Source: Mycobacterium sp. ACS1612
GTDB taxonomy: Bacteria > Actinomycetota > Actinomycetes > Mycobacteriales > Mycobacteriaceae
Direction: 5' to 3'
Assembly: GCF_001667505.1 (NCBI RefSeq)
Contig: NZ_LZHZ01000048.1
Span: 120,406-184,405, forward strand
Length of the DNA stretch: 64,000 nt
Shown here: positions 17,631 through 25,847 of the stretch, piece after piece
How the letters are laid out: every line of letters begins with the position of its first letter
How positions within the stretch are numbered: position 1 is the first letter of the stretch
Notes under the pieces: model-generated
Database searches by the model: none
What the model was told of the DNA's origin: nothing
The model's input: only the letters and a program-made list of their open reading frames with translations
Program-made: the position numbers and the translations under genes

Positions 17631-18617
17631 ATGGCCAATCTCGTCGACTACATCATGGATCTGTTCAAGGACCCGGGCAAAGCGGAATCCTTTGTCGACA
17701 ACCCTCAGGCAGCGTTGGCCTCGATCGGCCTCGGCAATGTCACACCCGAGCAGATCCAGGCCGTCGCCGCGATGGCCGCACCGGCAGGTGCTGCCATGCC
17801 CACCGGTCAGGGCATGAGCGGCCTCCAACAAGCGGTCGCCAGCCATCACGGCATGCCCGCGCCCGCCCCGCAGACCGTCGAGCACACGCAGCAGGGCAAC
17901 GTCGCCGCGCCGATCACGCATACCTCCGGCCCGTCGGGGCTGTCCGGATCCAGCCAGGGTGACGTCACGCACACCACGTACGCGCCTCAGGCCAACGACT
18001 TGTCGAACCACGAAACCAACATCGACAGCCACAACAGCATGGGCGATTACATGAGCCCGACCATGGACGGCGTGCAGCAGAGCGGCAGCGGCTTCAACCT
18101 CGGTGTGGACGTCGGCGACGTCACCCTCGGCGACAAGAACGTCGCGTCAGGCGACGGCGCCGTGGCGATGAGCGGCGACAACTCTGGCAGCATCGTCAGC
18201 GGCGACGGTGCGGTACTCGGTGACGGCAACACGGTCGTCAACGGCAACATCGACGCGGGCGACGGCTCGCCCATCACGTTCGGCGACGGCAATGACACCG
18301 ACGCCACATCGATGAAGGCCGGCGGCGACATGATCACCGGCAACGACGGACCCGTCCTCAACGGGGTGGACACCGGCGGCGGCAGCCTCGGTCTCGACAA
18401 CAGCCACACCGTTTACGGCGACGAGAACAACACGTCGATCGGCGGCGACATCGGTTCCATCGGTGGCGATCTGGACACCAGCCACCACGACAACAACTCG
18501 GTCGACAACAGCGAAAACGACTACTCCACCGGACACAACGTCGATAGCCACGACGACAACAGCCAGCACAATCCCAACGTGTCGACCACAGTCGAAGCGG
18601 ATGTCGGCCTCATCTGA
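17631..18617 (+). CDS. IniB-like protein with Asp/Asn/Gly repeat region
   Basis: A 328-residue protein. Residues 1-~75 match the IniB N-terminal domain: LVDYIMDLFKDPGKAESFV, NPQAALASIGL and later MSGLQQAVASHHGM. After ~residue 150 it becomes a long repeat of short GDG/GDN units (SGDGAVAMSGDNSG, GDGNTVVNGN), rich in Asp, Asn and Gly, then an acidic His/Asp/Asn/Ser tail. The repeats resemble calcium-binding or beta-roll sequences (inference). ATG 17631 is chosen over 17616 because AAAGG lies 8 bases before it. In M. tuberculosis iniB leads the iniBAC operon induced by cell-wall antibiotics; here the dynamin gene follows 27 bases later. Confidence 0.85.
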   Translation: MANLVDYIMDLFKDPGKAESFVDNPQAALASIGLGNVTPEQIQAVAAMAAPAGAAMPTGQGMSGLQQAVASHHGMPAPAPQTVEHTQQGNVAAPITHTSGPSGLSGSSQGDVTHTTYAPQANDLSNHETNIDSHNSMGDYMSPTMDGVQQSGSGFNLGVDVGDVTLGDKNVASGDGAVAMSGDNSGSIVSGDGAVLGDGNTVVNGNIDAGDGSPITFGDGNDTDATSMKAGGDMITGNDGPVLNGVDTGGGSLGLDNSHTVYGDENNTSIGGDIGSIGGDLDTSHHDNNSVDNSENDYSTGHNVDSHDDNSQHNPNVSTTVEADVGLI

Positions 18618-18644
18618 TCGGCCGGTGGACCTGACAACACGCCG

Positions 18645-20528
18645 ATGACCCAGCAGGCGAGCGATCCGCGCAACGTCAAGCTGATCGTTGAGCTCATCGA
18701 CCACACCACGAAGATCGCCGACCTCAACGATCGCGGCGATCTCTCCGAACGCCTCGCCAGGGCGCGGGCCCGGATCAGCGATCCGCGAATCCGGGTGATC
18801 GTCGCCGGACAGCTCAAACAGGGTAAGAGCCAGCTGGTCAACTCCTTGCTGAATCTCAATGTTTGCAAGGTCGGTGATGACGAGTCCACGGCGGTTGCGA
18901 CCGTGGTCGGCTATTCCGAAAAGCCCTGGGCACGTTTGGTTGTGGCGCAACCGGACGGAGCCGAACCGGAGATCATCGAAATTCCGACCAACGAGCTCGG
19001 CAGCGATCTCCGCCGCGCGCCCCAGGCGGGTGGCCGAGAGGTGATCCGGGTCGAGGTGGGTGCGCCGAGCCCGATGTTGAAGAGCGGGTTGGCTCTCGTC
19101 GACACTCCCGGGGTCGGCGGATACGGGCAGCCGCATCTGGCGGCAACCCTGGGTCTGCTGCCCGACGCCGACGCCGTGCTGATGGTCAGCGACCTGAGCC
19201 AGGAGTTCACCGAGCCCGAGATGACGTTCATGCGCCAGGCCTTCGAGATGTGTCCTGTCGCAGCCATCATCGCGACGAAGACCGACATCTATCCACACTG
19301 GCGCGACATCGTCTACGCCAACACCACACATCTGCAGCGGGCCCGCATCGCCACCCCGCTGATTCCGGTTTCGTCGATCCTGCGGTCACACGCCTGCGCG
19401 ACCAACGACAACGAGTTGAACGAGGAGTCGAACTTCCCTGCCATCGTTCGGTTCCTCGCCGATTCCGTGCTGTCCCGGCAGAATGACCGTATTCGCGACC
19501 AGGTTCTTGCCGAAATATCCGCGACCGCAGAGCATCTCACGTTGTCGTTGAGCCCGGAGCTCGAGGCGATCAACGATCCGGAGGCGCGCCAGAAGTTGAC
19601 CGAAGATCTCGAACGGCGTAAGCGAGAAGCGCAGGACGCCTTGACGCAGACCGCGTTGTGGCAGCAGGTGCTCAACGACGGAATCGCCGACCTCACCGGC
19701 GATGTCGACCATGATCTGAGAAGCCGCTTCCGCGCCATCACCCAGCACACGGAGAAAGTCATCGACGGTTGCGATCCGACCGTCTGCTGGGTTCAACTCG
19801 CGACAGAACTGGAAGACGCGGTCGCCACCGCGGTCGGTGACAACTTCGTCTGGGCATACCAGCGCGCACAGGCACTGGCCGACGAAGTCGGCGTGACGTT
19901 CGCCGAGGCGGGCATCGAGTCGGTGGACGCGCCCTTGATCAACGCCGGCGACATCGGCGCGAGCTTCGGGGGTGTGAAGGCGGTCGGCAAGCTCGAAGCC
20001 AAGCCCATTGGCAAGGGACACAAGGTGATCACCGGCGTCCGAGGCTCGTACGGCGGAATGATGATGTTCGGCATGCTGACATCGCTCGCAGGGCTGCCGA
20101 TGATGAACCCGCTTGCGGTCGGGGCCGGCTTGCTGCTCGGCCGGAAGGCCTACAAGGAGGACCAGGAGAACCGGCTGAACCGGGCCCGCGGCGAGGCGAA
20201 GGTGAACATGCGCAGATTCATCGATGACGTCTCGTTCGTGGTGAACAAGGAGTCGCGCGACCGACTGAAGGTGGTCCAGCGTCAGCTACGTGACCACTAC
20301 CGCGAGATCGCCAACCAGGCCAACCGGTCGTTGAACGAATCGCTGCAGGCGACCATCGCCTCGGCCCGGTTGAAAGAGGTCGAAAGCAACACGCGGGTAA
20401 AGGAACTCGAGCGACAACTCAAGATTCTCCGCGCCGTTTCCGAGCACATATCGAAGTTGTCGCCCGGTGCCGCGGCCAAGAGCCCGGCATCACCCCAAGC
20501 AGCACCCGCGGTGGTGGCCGTCGGATGA
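18645..20528 (+). CDS. IniA-like bacterial dynamin-family GTPase
   Basis: A 627-residue GTPase close to IniA (640 aa). G1 is GQLKQGKS (55-62), G2 threonine in DDESTAVATVV, G3 LVDTPGVGG (~150) and G4 ATKTD (~210). Long coiled/helical stretches follow (HLTLSLSPELEAIND onward). A hydrophobic patch at ~470-500 (MMMFGMLTSLAG, then PLAVGAGLLLG) corresponds to the lipid-inserting tip of IniA. The C-terminal ~100 residues are helical. IniA fissions membranes in vitro and is linked to isoniazid/ethambutol tolerance. It sits between the IniB-like gene and the DG-repeat gene, 27 and 31 bases away, so one operon is likely. Confidence 0.88.
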   Translation: MTQQASDPRNVKLIVELIDHTTKIADLNDRGDLSERLARARARISDPRIRVIVAGQLKQGKSQLVNSLLNLNVCKVGDDESTAVATVVGYSEKPWARLVVAQPDGAEPEIIEIPTNELGSDLRRAPQAGGREVIRVEVGAPSPMLKSGLALVDTPGVGGYGQPHLAATLGLLPDADAVLMVSDLSQEFTEPEMTFMRQAFEMCPVAAIIATKTDIYPHWRDIVYANTTHLQRARIATPLIPVSSILRSHACATNDNELNEESNFPAIVRFLADSVLSRQNDRIRDQVLAEISATAEHLTLSLSPELEAINDPEARQKLTEDLERRKREAQDALTQTALWQQVLNDGIADLTGDVDHDLRSRFRAITQHTEKVIDGCDPTVCWVQLATELEDAVATAVGDNFVWAYQRAQALADEVGVTFAEAGIESVDAPLINAGDIGASFGGVKAVGKLEAKPIGKGHKVITGVRGSYGGMMMFGMLTSLAGLPMMNPLAVGAGLLLGRKAYKEDQENRLNRARGEAKVNMRRFIDDVSFVVNKESRDRLKVVQRQLRDHYREIANQANRSLNESLQATIASARLKEVESNTRVKELERQLKILRAVSEHISKLSPGAAAKSPASPQAAPAVVAVG

Positions 20529-20559
20529 CTGACATAACCATCGTGAGAGGAGAGCGCGA

Positions 20560-21621
20560 ATGTCCATAGGTGATTTCATCAACGATCCGTTCGGCGCGGC
20601 GGGCAAGGCCATGGCCGATTTGGCCCCGGACAGCGTGCGGGAAACCGTGCACGAGGCAAAGGAGACGCTGAACGACATGGCGCAGTCGGTGGTCAGTCCG
20701 ACCATGCCGGACGCGAACTCGGTGAGGCAGACCTTCCCCGACGGACACACCGACACGATGTACGACGACGGTTCGCGTGCCACCGAATTCGCCGATGGCA
20801 GCAGCAGCGCCGTCTTCGCGGACGGCACCAGGACCACGACGTTCGCCGACGGCAGCACCAGCACGGTGAACCCCGATGGGTCCATCATCGAGACCGTCGC
20901 CTCCCATCCCGATAGCGGGGCGGCAGGCGATTTCACGGACCCCAACTTCGACCTCGGCTCCTACGCCAGCGAACACGGTGTCGCCGGGCCCGACCTCAAG
21001 TCGGCTGCCGGAATCATCTTGGACGACAAGGAGAACTGGGACACCAACGGTCCCACGGAGCAACCGCAGCCGAGCATGGATTCGCCATCGTCGGGCATCA
21101 TTCATCCCGATCCATTCGCCGACGGGATAGCGCCGACGGCGGGTGAGCAGGCGGAAGGCTACGGCGCGGGTGGCGAGTACGGCGACGGTACTTCCGCAGA
21201 CGTCTTCAATGATGCCGGGACGCTCGGCGAGGTGACCGGGCCGGAAACCTACAGCCTCGGCGAGAACTCGATGCAAGACGACTACCAGGTCGACATCGGT
21301 CCGGCGCAGATCGAGAACCCGAATCCGATCGTCGTCGACATCGGTCCGGCGCAAGAAGAGGAGCCTGACCAGACAGCCGGGGAACAGGCGCAGTACGCCG
21401 GTGCCGATGGATATTGGGGCACATCGGATTACGGCGGTTCGGCCGCAGAAGAGGCGGCGGGATCCGGGGTCAGCGCGTACGGTCCCGGTGCCGACCCCAA
21501 TTACTCGCTGAATCCGGTAGGAGAGGACGGTCCGGCAGCACCGGACTATGGCCCTGGCGCTACGGGAGAGGTCGGCGGAGGCGCAGGCGGCGAAGTAAGC
21601 ACCGACGACAGCTTCTTCTAG
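20560..21621 (+). CDS. DG-repeat protein of the iniBAC-like cluster (unrecognised)
   Basis: A 353-residue acidic protein I do not recognise. The N-terminus (MSIGDFINDPFG, helix to ~45) is followed at ~47-105 by about six tandem units of ~10 residues built on FxDG(S/T/H): FPDGHTDT, YDDGSRAT, FADGSSSA, FADGTRTT, FADGSTST, NPDGSI. The middle is acidic and low complexity, with two VDIGPAQ repeats (~245-265), and the end is Gly/Ala/Tyr-rich. There is no signal peptide or transmembrane segment. A clear ribosome binding site (GAGAGGAGA) precedes ATG 20560. It probably works with the dynamin upstream; the stop shares CTAG with the convergent helicase. Confidence 0.8.
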   Translation: MSIGDFINDPFGAAGKAMADLAPDSVRETVHEAKETLNDMAQSVVSPTMPDANSVRQTFPDGHTDTMYDDGSRATEFADGSSSAVFADGTRTTTFADGSTSTVNPDGSIIETVASHPDSGAAGDFTDPNFDLGSYASEHGVAGPDLKSAAGIILDDKENWDTNGPTEQPQPSMDSPSSGIIHPDPFADGIAPTAGEQAEGYGAGGEYGDGTSADVFNDAGTLGEVTGPETYSLGENSMQDDYQVDIGPAQIENPNPIVVDIGPAQEEEPDQTAGEQAQYAGADGYWGTSDYGGSAAEEAAGSGVSAYGPGADPNYSLNPVGEDGPAAPDYGPGATGEVGGGAGGEVSTDDSFF

Positions 21622-23300
21622 GCCTGCAGTGTGCGCACCGCCTCGATGCGCGCCTTGAGCTGATCGGTCGTCGCGGCCGCGATCGGTGGGCCGCCGCACA
21701 GTCGGCGCAGCTCGTTGTGGATCCAGCCGTGCGGCTTGCCGGTGCGGTGATGCGCGATGGACACCAGCGTGTTGAGTTCGCGCCGCAACTCACGCAGCTG
21801 CCCGTGCGTCGACGGACGCGGCACCTCGCCCGTTGCGGTGCGCTTCGACAGTTGCTCATCTTGCCTGCGCCGCAACAGATCCCGCATCTGGTCGGCATCG
21901 AGTAGCCCGGGGATGCCGAGATAGTCGGCCTCCTCCTCACTGCCCGCCGGGGTGGCGGTGCCGAACGACGAGCCATCGAAGATCACCTGATCCAGTTCGG
22001 CGTCGGCGCCCAACGATTCGAAACCGTTGTCCAGTTCGCTCGGCTCGGACTTGCGCCGCTCGACGTACTCTTCGTCGCCTTCGGACTCGCGGTGCGGCTT
22101 GCCCAGCACGTGGTTGCGCTGGGCCTCCATCTCACTGGCCAGCAGCAGCAGGTTGGGTACCGACGGCAGGAAGATGCTGGCTGTCTCGCCGGGCCGCCGC
22201 GACCGGACGAACCGGCCGATCGCCTGGGCGAAGAACAGCGGCGTCGACGCGCTGGTGGCATATACCCCGACGGCCAGCCGGGGCACGTCGACACCCTCGG
22301 ACACCATTCGCACGGCCACCAGCCACGGGCTGGTTCCGGCCGAATACTCCGCGATGCGCGCGGACGACCCGGGATCGTCGGATAGCACCACGGTCGGCGT
22401 CTGGCTCGTCAGCTTCGTCAGCGCCGCCGCGTACGCGCGGGCAGCCGTCTGATCCGAGGCGATCACCATCGCGCCCGCGTCGGGCATGCCGCCCTCACGG
22501 AGCTGCGTCAGCCGGGTGTTGGCGGCCTGCAGCACCGCGGGGATCCATTCGCCGGCCGGATTCAGCGCCGTCCGCCATGCCCGCGCGGTCTGCTCGGCGG
22601 TCAGCGGTTCGCCGAGGCGCGCGGCGTGCTCCTCGCCCGCGCTGTCGCGCCACCGCGCCTCACCCGAGTACGCCAGGAACACGACCGGCCGGACCACCCC
22701 GTCGGCAAGCGCCTCGGCGTAGCCGTAGGTGTGGTCGGCGCGCGAGCGCATCAGGCCGTCGCCGTCGGGTTCATAGGTGACGAACGGGATGGGGCTGTCG
22801 TCGCTGCGGAACGGCGTCCCGGTCAGCGCAAGGCGGCGGGTCGCGTCGGCGTAGGCCTCGCGGATGGCGTCGCCCCAACTCTTCGCATCCCCGCCGTGGT
22901 GGATCTCGTCGAAGATCACGAGCGTGCGGTAGTTCTCAGTGCGGACCCGGTGCCGGGTCGGGTGGCTGGCCACCTGTGCGTAGGTGACGACGACACCGTG
23001 ATACTCCGACGACGTCTGGGCCGACGAGTTGGAGAACTTCGGGTCGAGCGCGATGCCGACCCTCGCGGCGGCCTGGGCCCACTGCGTCTTGAGATGTTCG
23101 GTGGGTACGACGACGGTGACCCGCTCGACGGTGCCGTCGGCCAGCAGCTCGCCGGCGATCCGCAAGGCAAACGTCGTCTTGCCCGCGCCAGGCGTGGCGA
23201 CGGCGAGGAAATCGCGCGGCCTGGCGCCCAGATAGCGCACCAATGCCCGACGCTGCCAGCCCCGCAAAGCCTGGGTGTCGGGCGCAGCGTATGCCCGCAC
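21618..23300 (-). CDS. DEAD/DEAH-box superfamily II helicase
   Basis: A 560-residue helicase of the type-III-restriction/UvsW-like group. Q-region GWQRRALVRYL, Walker A ATPGAGKTTFAL (~36), TVVVPTEHLKTQW, motif II DEIHH (~128), motif III ALTGTPFRSD, and in domain 2 VSEGVDVPRLAVGVYAT plus QAIGRFVRS for motifs V and VI. The C-terminal ~150 residues are charged and specific to actinobacterial forms. GTG 23300 has GGAG 8 bases upstream. No methyltransferase or restriction partner lies nearby, so a DNA repair or RNA role is as likely as defence. Confidence 0.88.
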   Translation of the reverse strand: MRAYAAPDTQALRGWQRRALVRYLGARPRDFLAVATPGAGKTTFALRIAGELLADGTVERVTVVVPTEHLKTQWAQAAARVGIALDPKFSNSSAQTSSEYHGVVVTYAQVASHPTRHRVRTENYRTLVIFDEIHHGGDAKSWGDAIREAYADATRRLALTGTPFRSDDSPIPFVTYEPDGDGLMRSRADHTYGYAEALADGVVRPVVFLAYSGEARWRDSAGEEHAARLGEPLTAEQTARAWRTALNPAGEWIPAVLQAANTRLTQLREGGMPDAGAMVIASDQTAARAYAAALTKLTSQTPTVVLSDDPGSSARIAEYSAGTSPWLVAVRMVSEGVDVPRLAVGVYATSASTPLFFAQAIGRFVRSRRPGETASIFLPSVPNLLLLASEMEAQRNHVLGKPHRESEGDEEYVERRKSEPSELDNGFESLGADAELDQVIFDGSSFGTATPAGSEEEADYLGIPGLLDADQMRDLLRRRQDEQLSKRTATGEVPRPSTHGQLRELRRELNTLVSIAHHRTGKPHGWIHNELRRLCGGPPIAAATTDQLKARIEAVRTLQA

Positions 23301-23380
23301 CCAAGACTCCTCACTGATCGGACAGCAGCCTAGCGCAGGGGTTTACGGCCGCGCACGTTCGGTAGCGTGTCGTCGGCGTG

Positions 23381-23878
23381 TCACTCGACGAAGAAGTTGT
23401 CGTTGGCGATGAACCACTCCCGGCGCTCTTCGTCGGACATCTCGCCGAGCTGGGCGATCCCTTCGAAGTAGTGCTCACGCGGCGCGCCGGGAGCAAACAG
23501 CATCAGCAGCGACGTCGGCTCGTCGGCCTCGTTGCGGAAGCCATGGATACCGCCGGGCGGAACATAGAGGAAATCGTTGGTACGCCCGTCGGTCCAGTCG
23601 CGGCCGTCGTACAGCCGGACCGTCCCCGACAGCACGAAGAACGCCTCGGACATCGCGCGGTGGAAGTGCGGGCCCGGTCCGCCGCCGTTGGGCGCGATGT
23701 CCACCCGGTACAGCCCATAGTCTCCGTCGGTCGCCTGCTGGTTGGCCAGATAGTGGTACTTCACCAGCCCGAAGGACTCGTAGTCGGGCGGTTCATCCGC
23801 TCTACGCAGCCACGCACTGACTTCAGGTCGGTCTTTGGTGTAGCGCGCTGGCGGGTACGGCGGCACGATCAGAGACAT
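23381..23878 (-). CDS. Cupin-domain protein
   Basis: A 165-residue single-cupin protein. Cupin motif 1 reads GPGPHFHRAMSEAFFVLSG (two His and a Glu as metal ligands) and motif 2 YVPPGGIHGFRN. Start ATG 23878 gives MSLIVPPYPPARY. The metal and substrate are unknown; such proteins can be dioxygenases, isomerases or sugar-binding sensors. It stands alone, 80 bases downstream of the helicase start on the same strand and divergent from the CtaG-like gene. Confidence 0.82.
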   Translation of the reverse strand: MSLIVPPYPPARYTKDRPEVSAWLRRADEPPDYESFGLVKYHYLANQQATDGDYGLYRVDIAPNGGGPGPHFHRAMSEAFFVLSGTVRLYDGRDWTDGRTNDFLYVPPGGIHGFRNEADEPTSLLMLFAPGAPREHYFEGIAQLGEMSDEERREWFIANDNFFVE

Positions 23879-23963
23879 CGCCGTCCACACTAGCGAGCGC
23901 TTTCGGCAACTGCGCACCACCGACACAGCAGTCATACAGGTCGCACACGCATAGTGGCGTGCT

Positions 23964-24836
23964 ATGGAACCGGCGCCGTTGACGTGGTCCTCGGCCCTGA
24001 CCAGTTGGCAATGGGACAGCGGTGCGGTGGTGCTGATCGCCGCGGCAGGTGTCGGTTACGGGTGGGCGCGGCGTCGCACCGCGGTGCCTGCCAGGAGTGC
24101 GTGGTGTTTCGCCGTCGGCCTGGTGCTGATCGCAGTGGCCACGATGAGCTTCATCGGCGTCTACGACCGCACGCTGTTCTGGGTGCGGGCGCTGCAGGTA
24201 TTGCTGTTGCTGTTCGTCGTGCCGTTCTTCGTGGCGATGGGCAGGCCGGTCACGGTGTGGCGGTTGGACCGAGCGGTCGCGACGCCCGCGGCACGTGTGG
24301 TCTTTCATCCCGCGACCACGTCGGTGGCGATGCTGGCCACGCCGTGGCTGCTGTATCTGACCCGGTGGTATCCGGCCACGCTGCACAACCAGGTGCTCGC
24401 CGCGGCCACCCGAGTGTTGTTGGTGCTGGTCGGTTTTGGCTATTACTACACGCGGTTGCAGACCGATCCGGTGCCGCGCAGGTACTCTCAGCTGATCTCG
24501 CTGGTGATCAGCATCGTGGAGTCGATCGGCGACGGCCTGCTCGGGATCGTGCTGTGGTTGGGCCCGGTGGTCGCCGCAAACTATTACGCGCAGCGGCAGT
24601 GGGGGCCGAGCACCCACGTCGATCAGTCGATCGGCGCGGGCATTCTCTGGCTCGTCGGTGACGCGCTCGGAGTCGTGTTCATCATCGTGTTGATGCGATT
24701 CTTCTCGGCGGACGAGGAGAAGCGGGCGGCCATCGTCGATGCGGAAGTCGACGCGCAACTCGAGATCGCCGACGAGCCGTCGGGCCTGTGGTGGCAGAAC
24801 GATCCCCAACTGCGCGACCGGCTGGGGCGGGCATGA
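23964..24836 (+). CDS. CtaG-like cytochrome c oxidase assembly membrane protein
   Basis: A 290-residue protein with about seven transmembrane helices. It fits the caa3-type CtaG family: a conserved W near the start (TSWQWDSG), FFVAMGRPV, a His in VVFHPATTSVAM, LYLTRWYPATLHN, and GFGYYYTRLQTDPVP. CtaG proteins take part in copper delivery or assembly of heme-copper oxidases. The C-terminus is charged and cytoplasmic. It is fused by an ATGA overlap to the VWA gene, an unusual partner for an oxidase assembly factor. Confidence 0.82.
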   Translation: MEPAPLTWSSALTSWQWDSGAVVLIAAAGVGYGWARRRTAVPARSAWCFAVGLVLIAVATMSFIGVYDRTLFWVRALQVLLLLFVVPFFVAMGRPVTVWRLDRAVATPAARVVFHPATTSVAMLATPWLLYLTRWYPATLHNQVLAAATRVLLVLVGFGYYYTRLQTDPVPRRYSQLISLVISIVESIGDGLLGIVLWLGPVVAANYYAQRQWGPSTHVDQSIGAGILWLVGDALGVVFIIVLMRFFSADEEKRAAIVDAEVDAQLEIADEPSGLWWQNDPQLRDRLGRA

Positions 24837-25840
24837 CCGTGCCGCTGCTTGGCACGCTGGCGGTGTCAGGATTTGCCAACGAGTGGTTCCTGTTGTTCTT
24901 CGTCGTGATCGCCGCTCTGGTCGTGGGATACCTTGTGGCACAAAGGGTGCGGCGCCGGCGTGTGCTGCGGTTCGCCAACCTCGAGTTGCTGCAGTCGGTG
25001 GCGCCGCGGCGGCAGCGTCGGTGGCGGCATCTGCCCGCCGCGCTGCTGGTGGCTTCGCTGGCCCTGCTGACCACCGCGATGGCGGGGCCGACGCACGACA
25101 TCCGCGTCCCGCGCAACCGCGCGGTGGTGATGCTCGTCATCGACGTCTCCGAGTCGATGGTCGCCACCGACGTCGCACCCGACCGGTTGACCGCAGCCAA
25201 AGAGGCGGGCAAGCGGTTCGCCGATGAGCTGACACCAGGCATCAATCTCGGGCTTGTCGAGTATGCGGGTACCGCAACGCTTTTGATGGCGCCGACGACG
25301 GACCGCGCTGCGGTCAAGGCCGCCATCGACACGCTCAAGGCCGCCGAACGCACCGCGACGGGGGAGGGCATTTTCACTGCGCTGCAGGCGATCGCGGCCA
25401 CCTCGGCGGTGCTCGGCGGCGGCGACGGTCCGCCTCCGGCACGCATCGTGCTGGAGTCCGACGGCAAGGAGACCGTGCCGAGTGAGCCCGACGCGCCCCG
25501 CGGGGCGTTCACGGCCGCGCACGCCGCCAAGGAACAGGGCGTCGGCATCTCGACCATCTCCTTCGGAACACCCGATGGCACAGTCAAACTCGATGACCAG
25601 GACATTCCGGTGCCGGTCGACGACTCGACGCTGCAGAAGATCAGCGAGATCTCAGGCGGTGAGACGTTTCACGCCGACAGCCTGGACAAGCTGAACAGCG
25701 TCTACTCGTCGCTGCAGCAGATCATCGGCTATCAGGTGGTCGCAGGCGATGCGAGTGCCGGGTGGATTCGACTGGGCGCGTTGCTGTTGATCGCGGCGTT
25801 GGCTGCGGCCGCGCTGCTCAACAGGCGCCTGCCCGACTGA
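24833..25840 (+). CDS. Membrane-anchored von Willebrand factor A protein (VWA-1)
   Basis: A 335-residue BatA-like protein. It has an N-terminal helix (~15-38), a basic loop, a second helix (~65-85), then a VWA domain with an intact MIDAS DVSESM (~103), a threonine at ATGEGI and an aspartate in ESDGKE. A C-terminal helix ends NRRLPD. Such proteins usually sit beside MoxR ATPase and DUF58 genes; none is nearby. ATG 24833 overlaps the CtaG-like stop (ATGA). It faces its own paralogue, with only 7 bases between the two stops. Confidence 0.87.
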   Translation: MTVPLLGTLAVSGFANEWFLLFFVVIAALVVGYLVAQRVRRRRVLRFANLELLQSVAPRRQRRWRHLPAALLVASLALLTTAMAGPTHDIRVPRNRAVVMLVIDVSESMVATDVAPDRLTAAKEAGKRFADELTPGINLGLVEYAGTATLLMAPTTDRAAVKAAIDTLKAAERTATGEGIFTALQAIAATSAVLGGGDGPPPARIVLESDGKETVPSEPDAPRGAFTAAHAAKEQGVGISTISFGTPDGTVKLDDQDIPVPVDDSTLQKISEISGGETFHADSLDKLNSVYSSLQQIIGYQVVAGDASAGWIRLGALLLIAALAAAALLNRRLPD

Positions 25841-25847
25841 AGTCCGG

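Noticed and set aside
21618..23300. The helicase as part of a restriction or phage-defence island.
   Set aside because: No methyltransferase, nuclease or other defence gene is nearby, and neighbours are ordinary metabolic or envelope genes.
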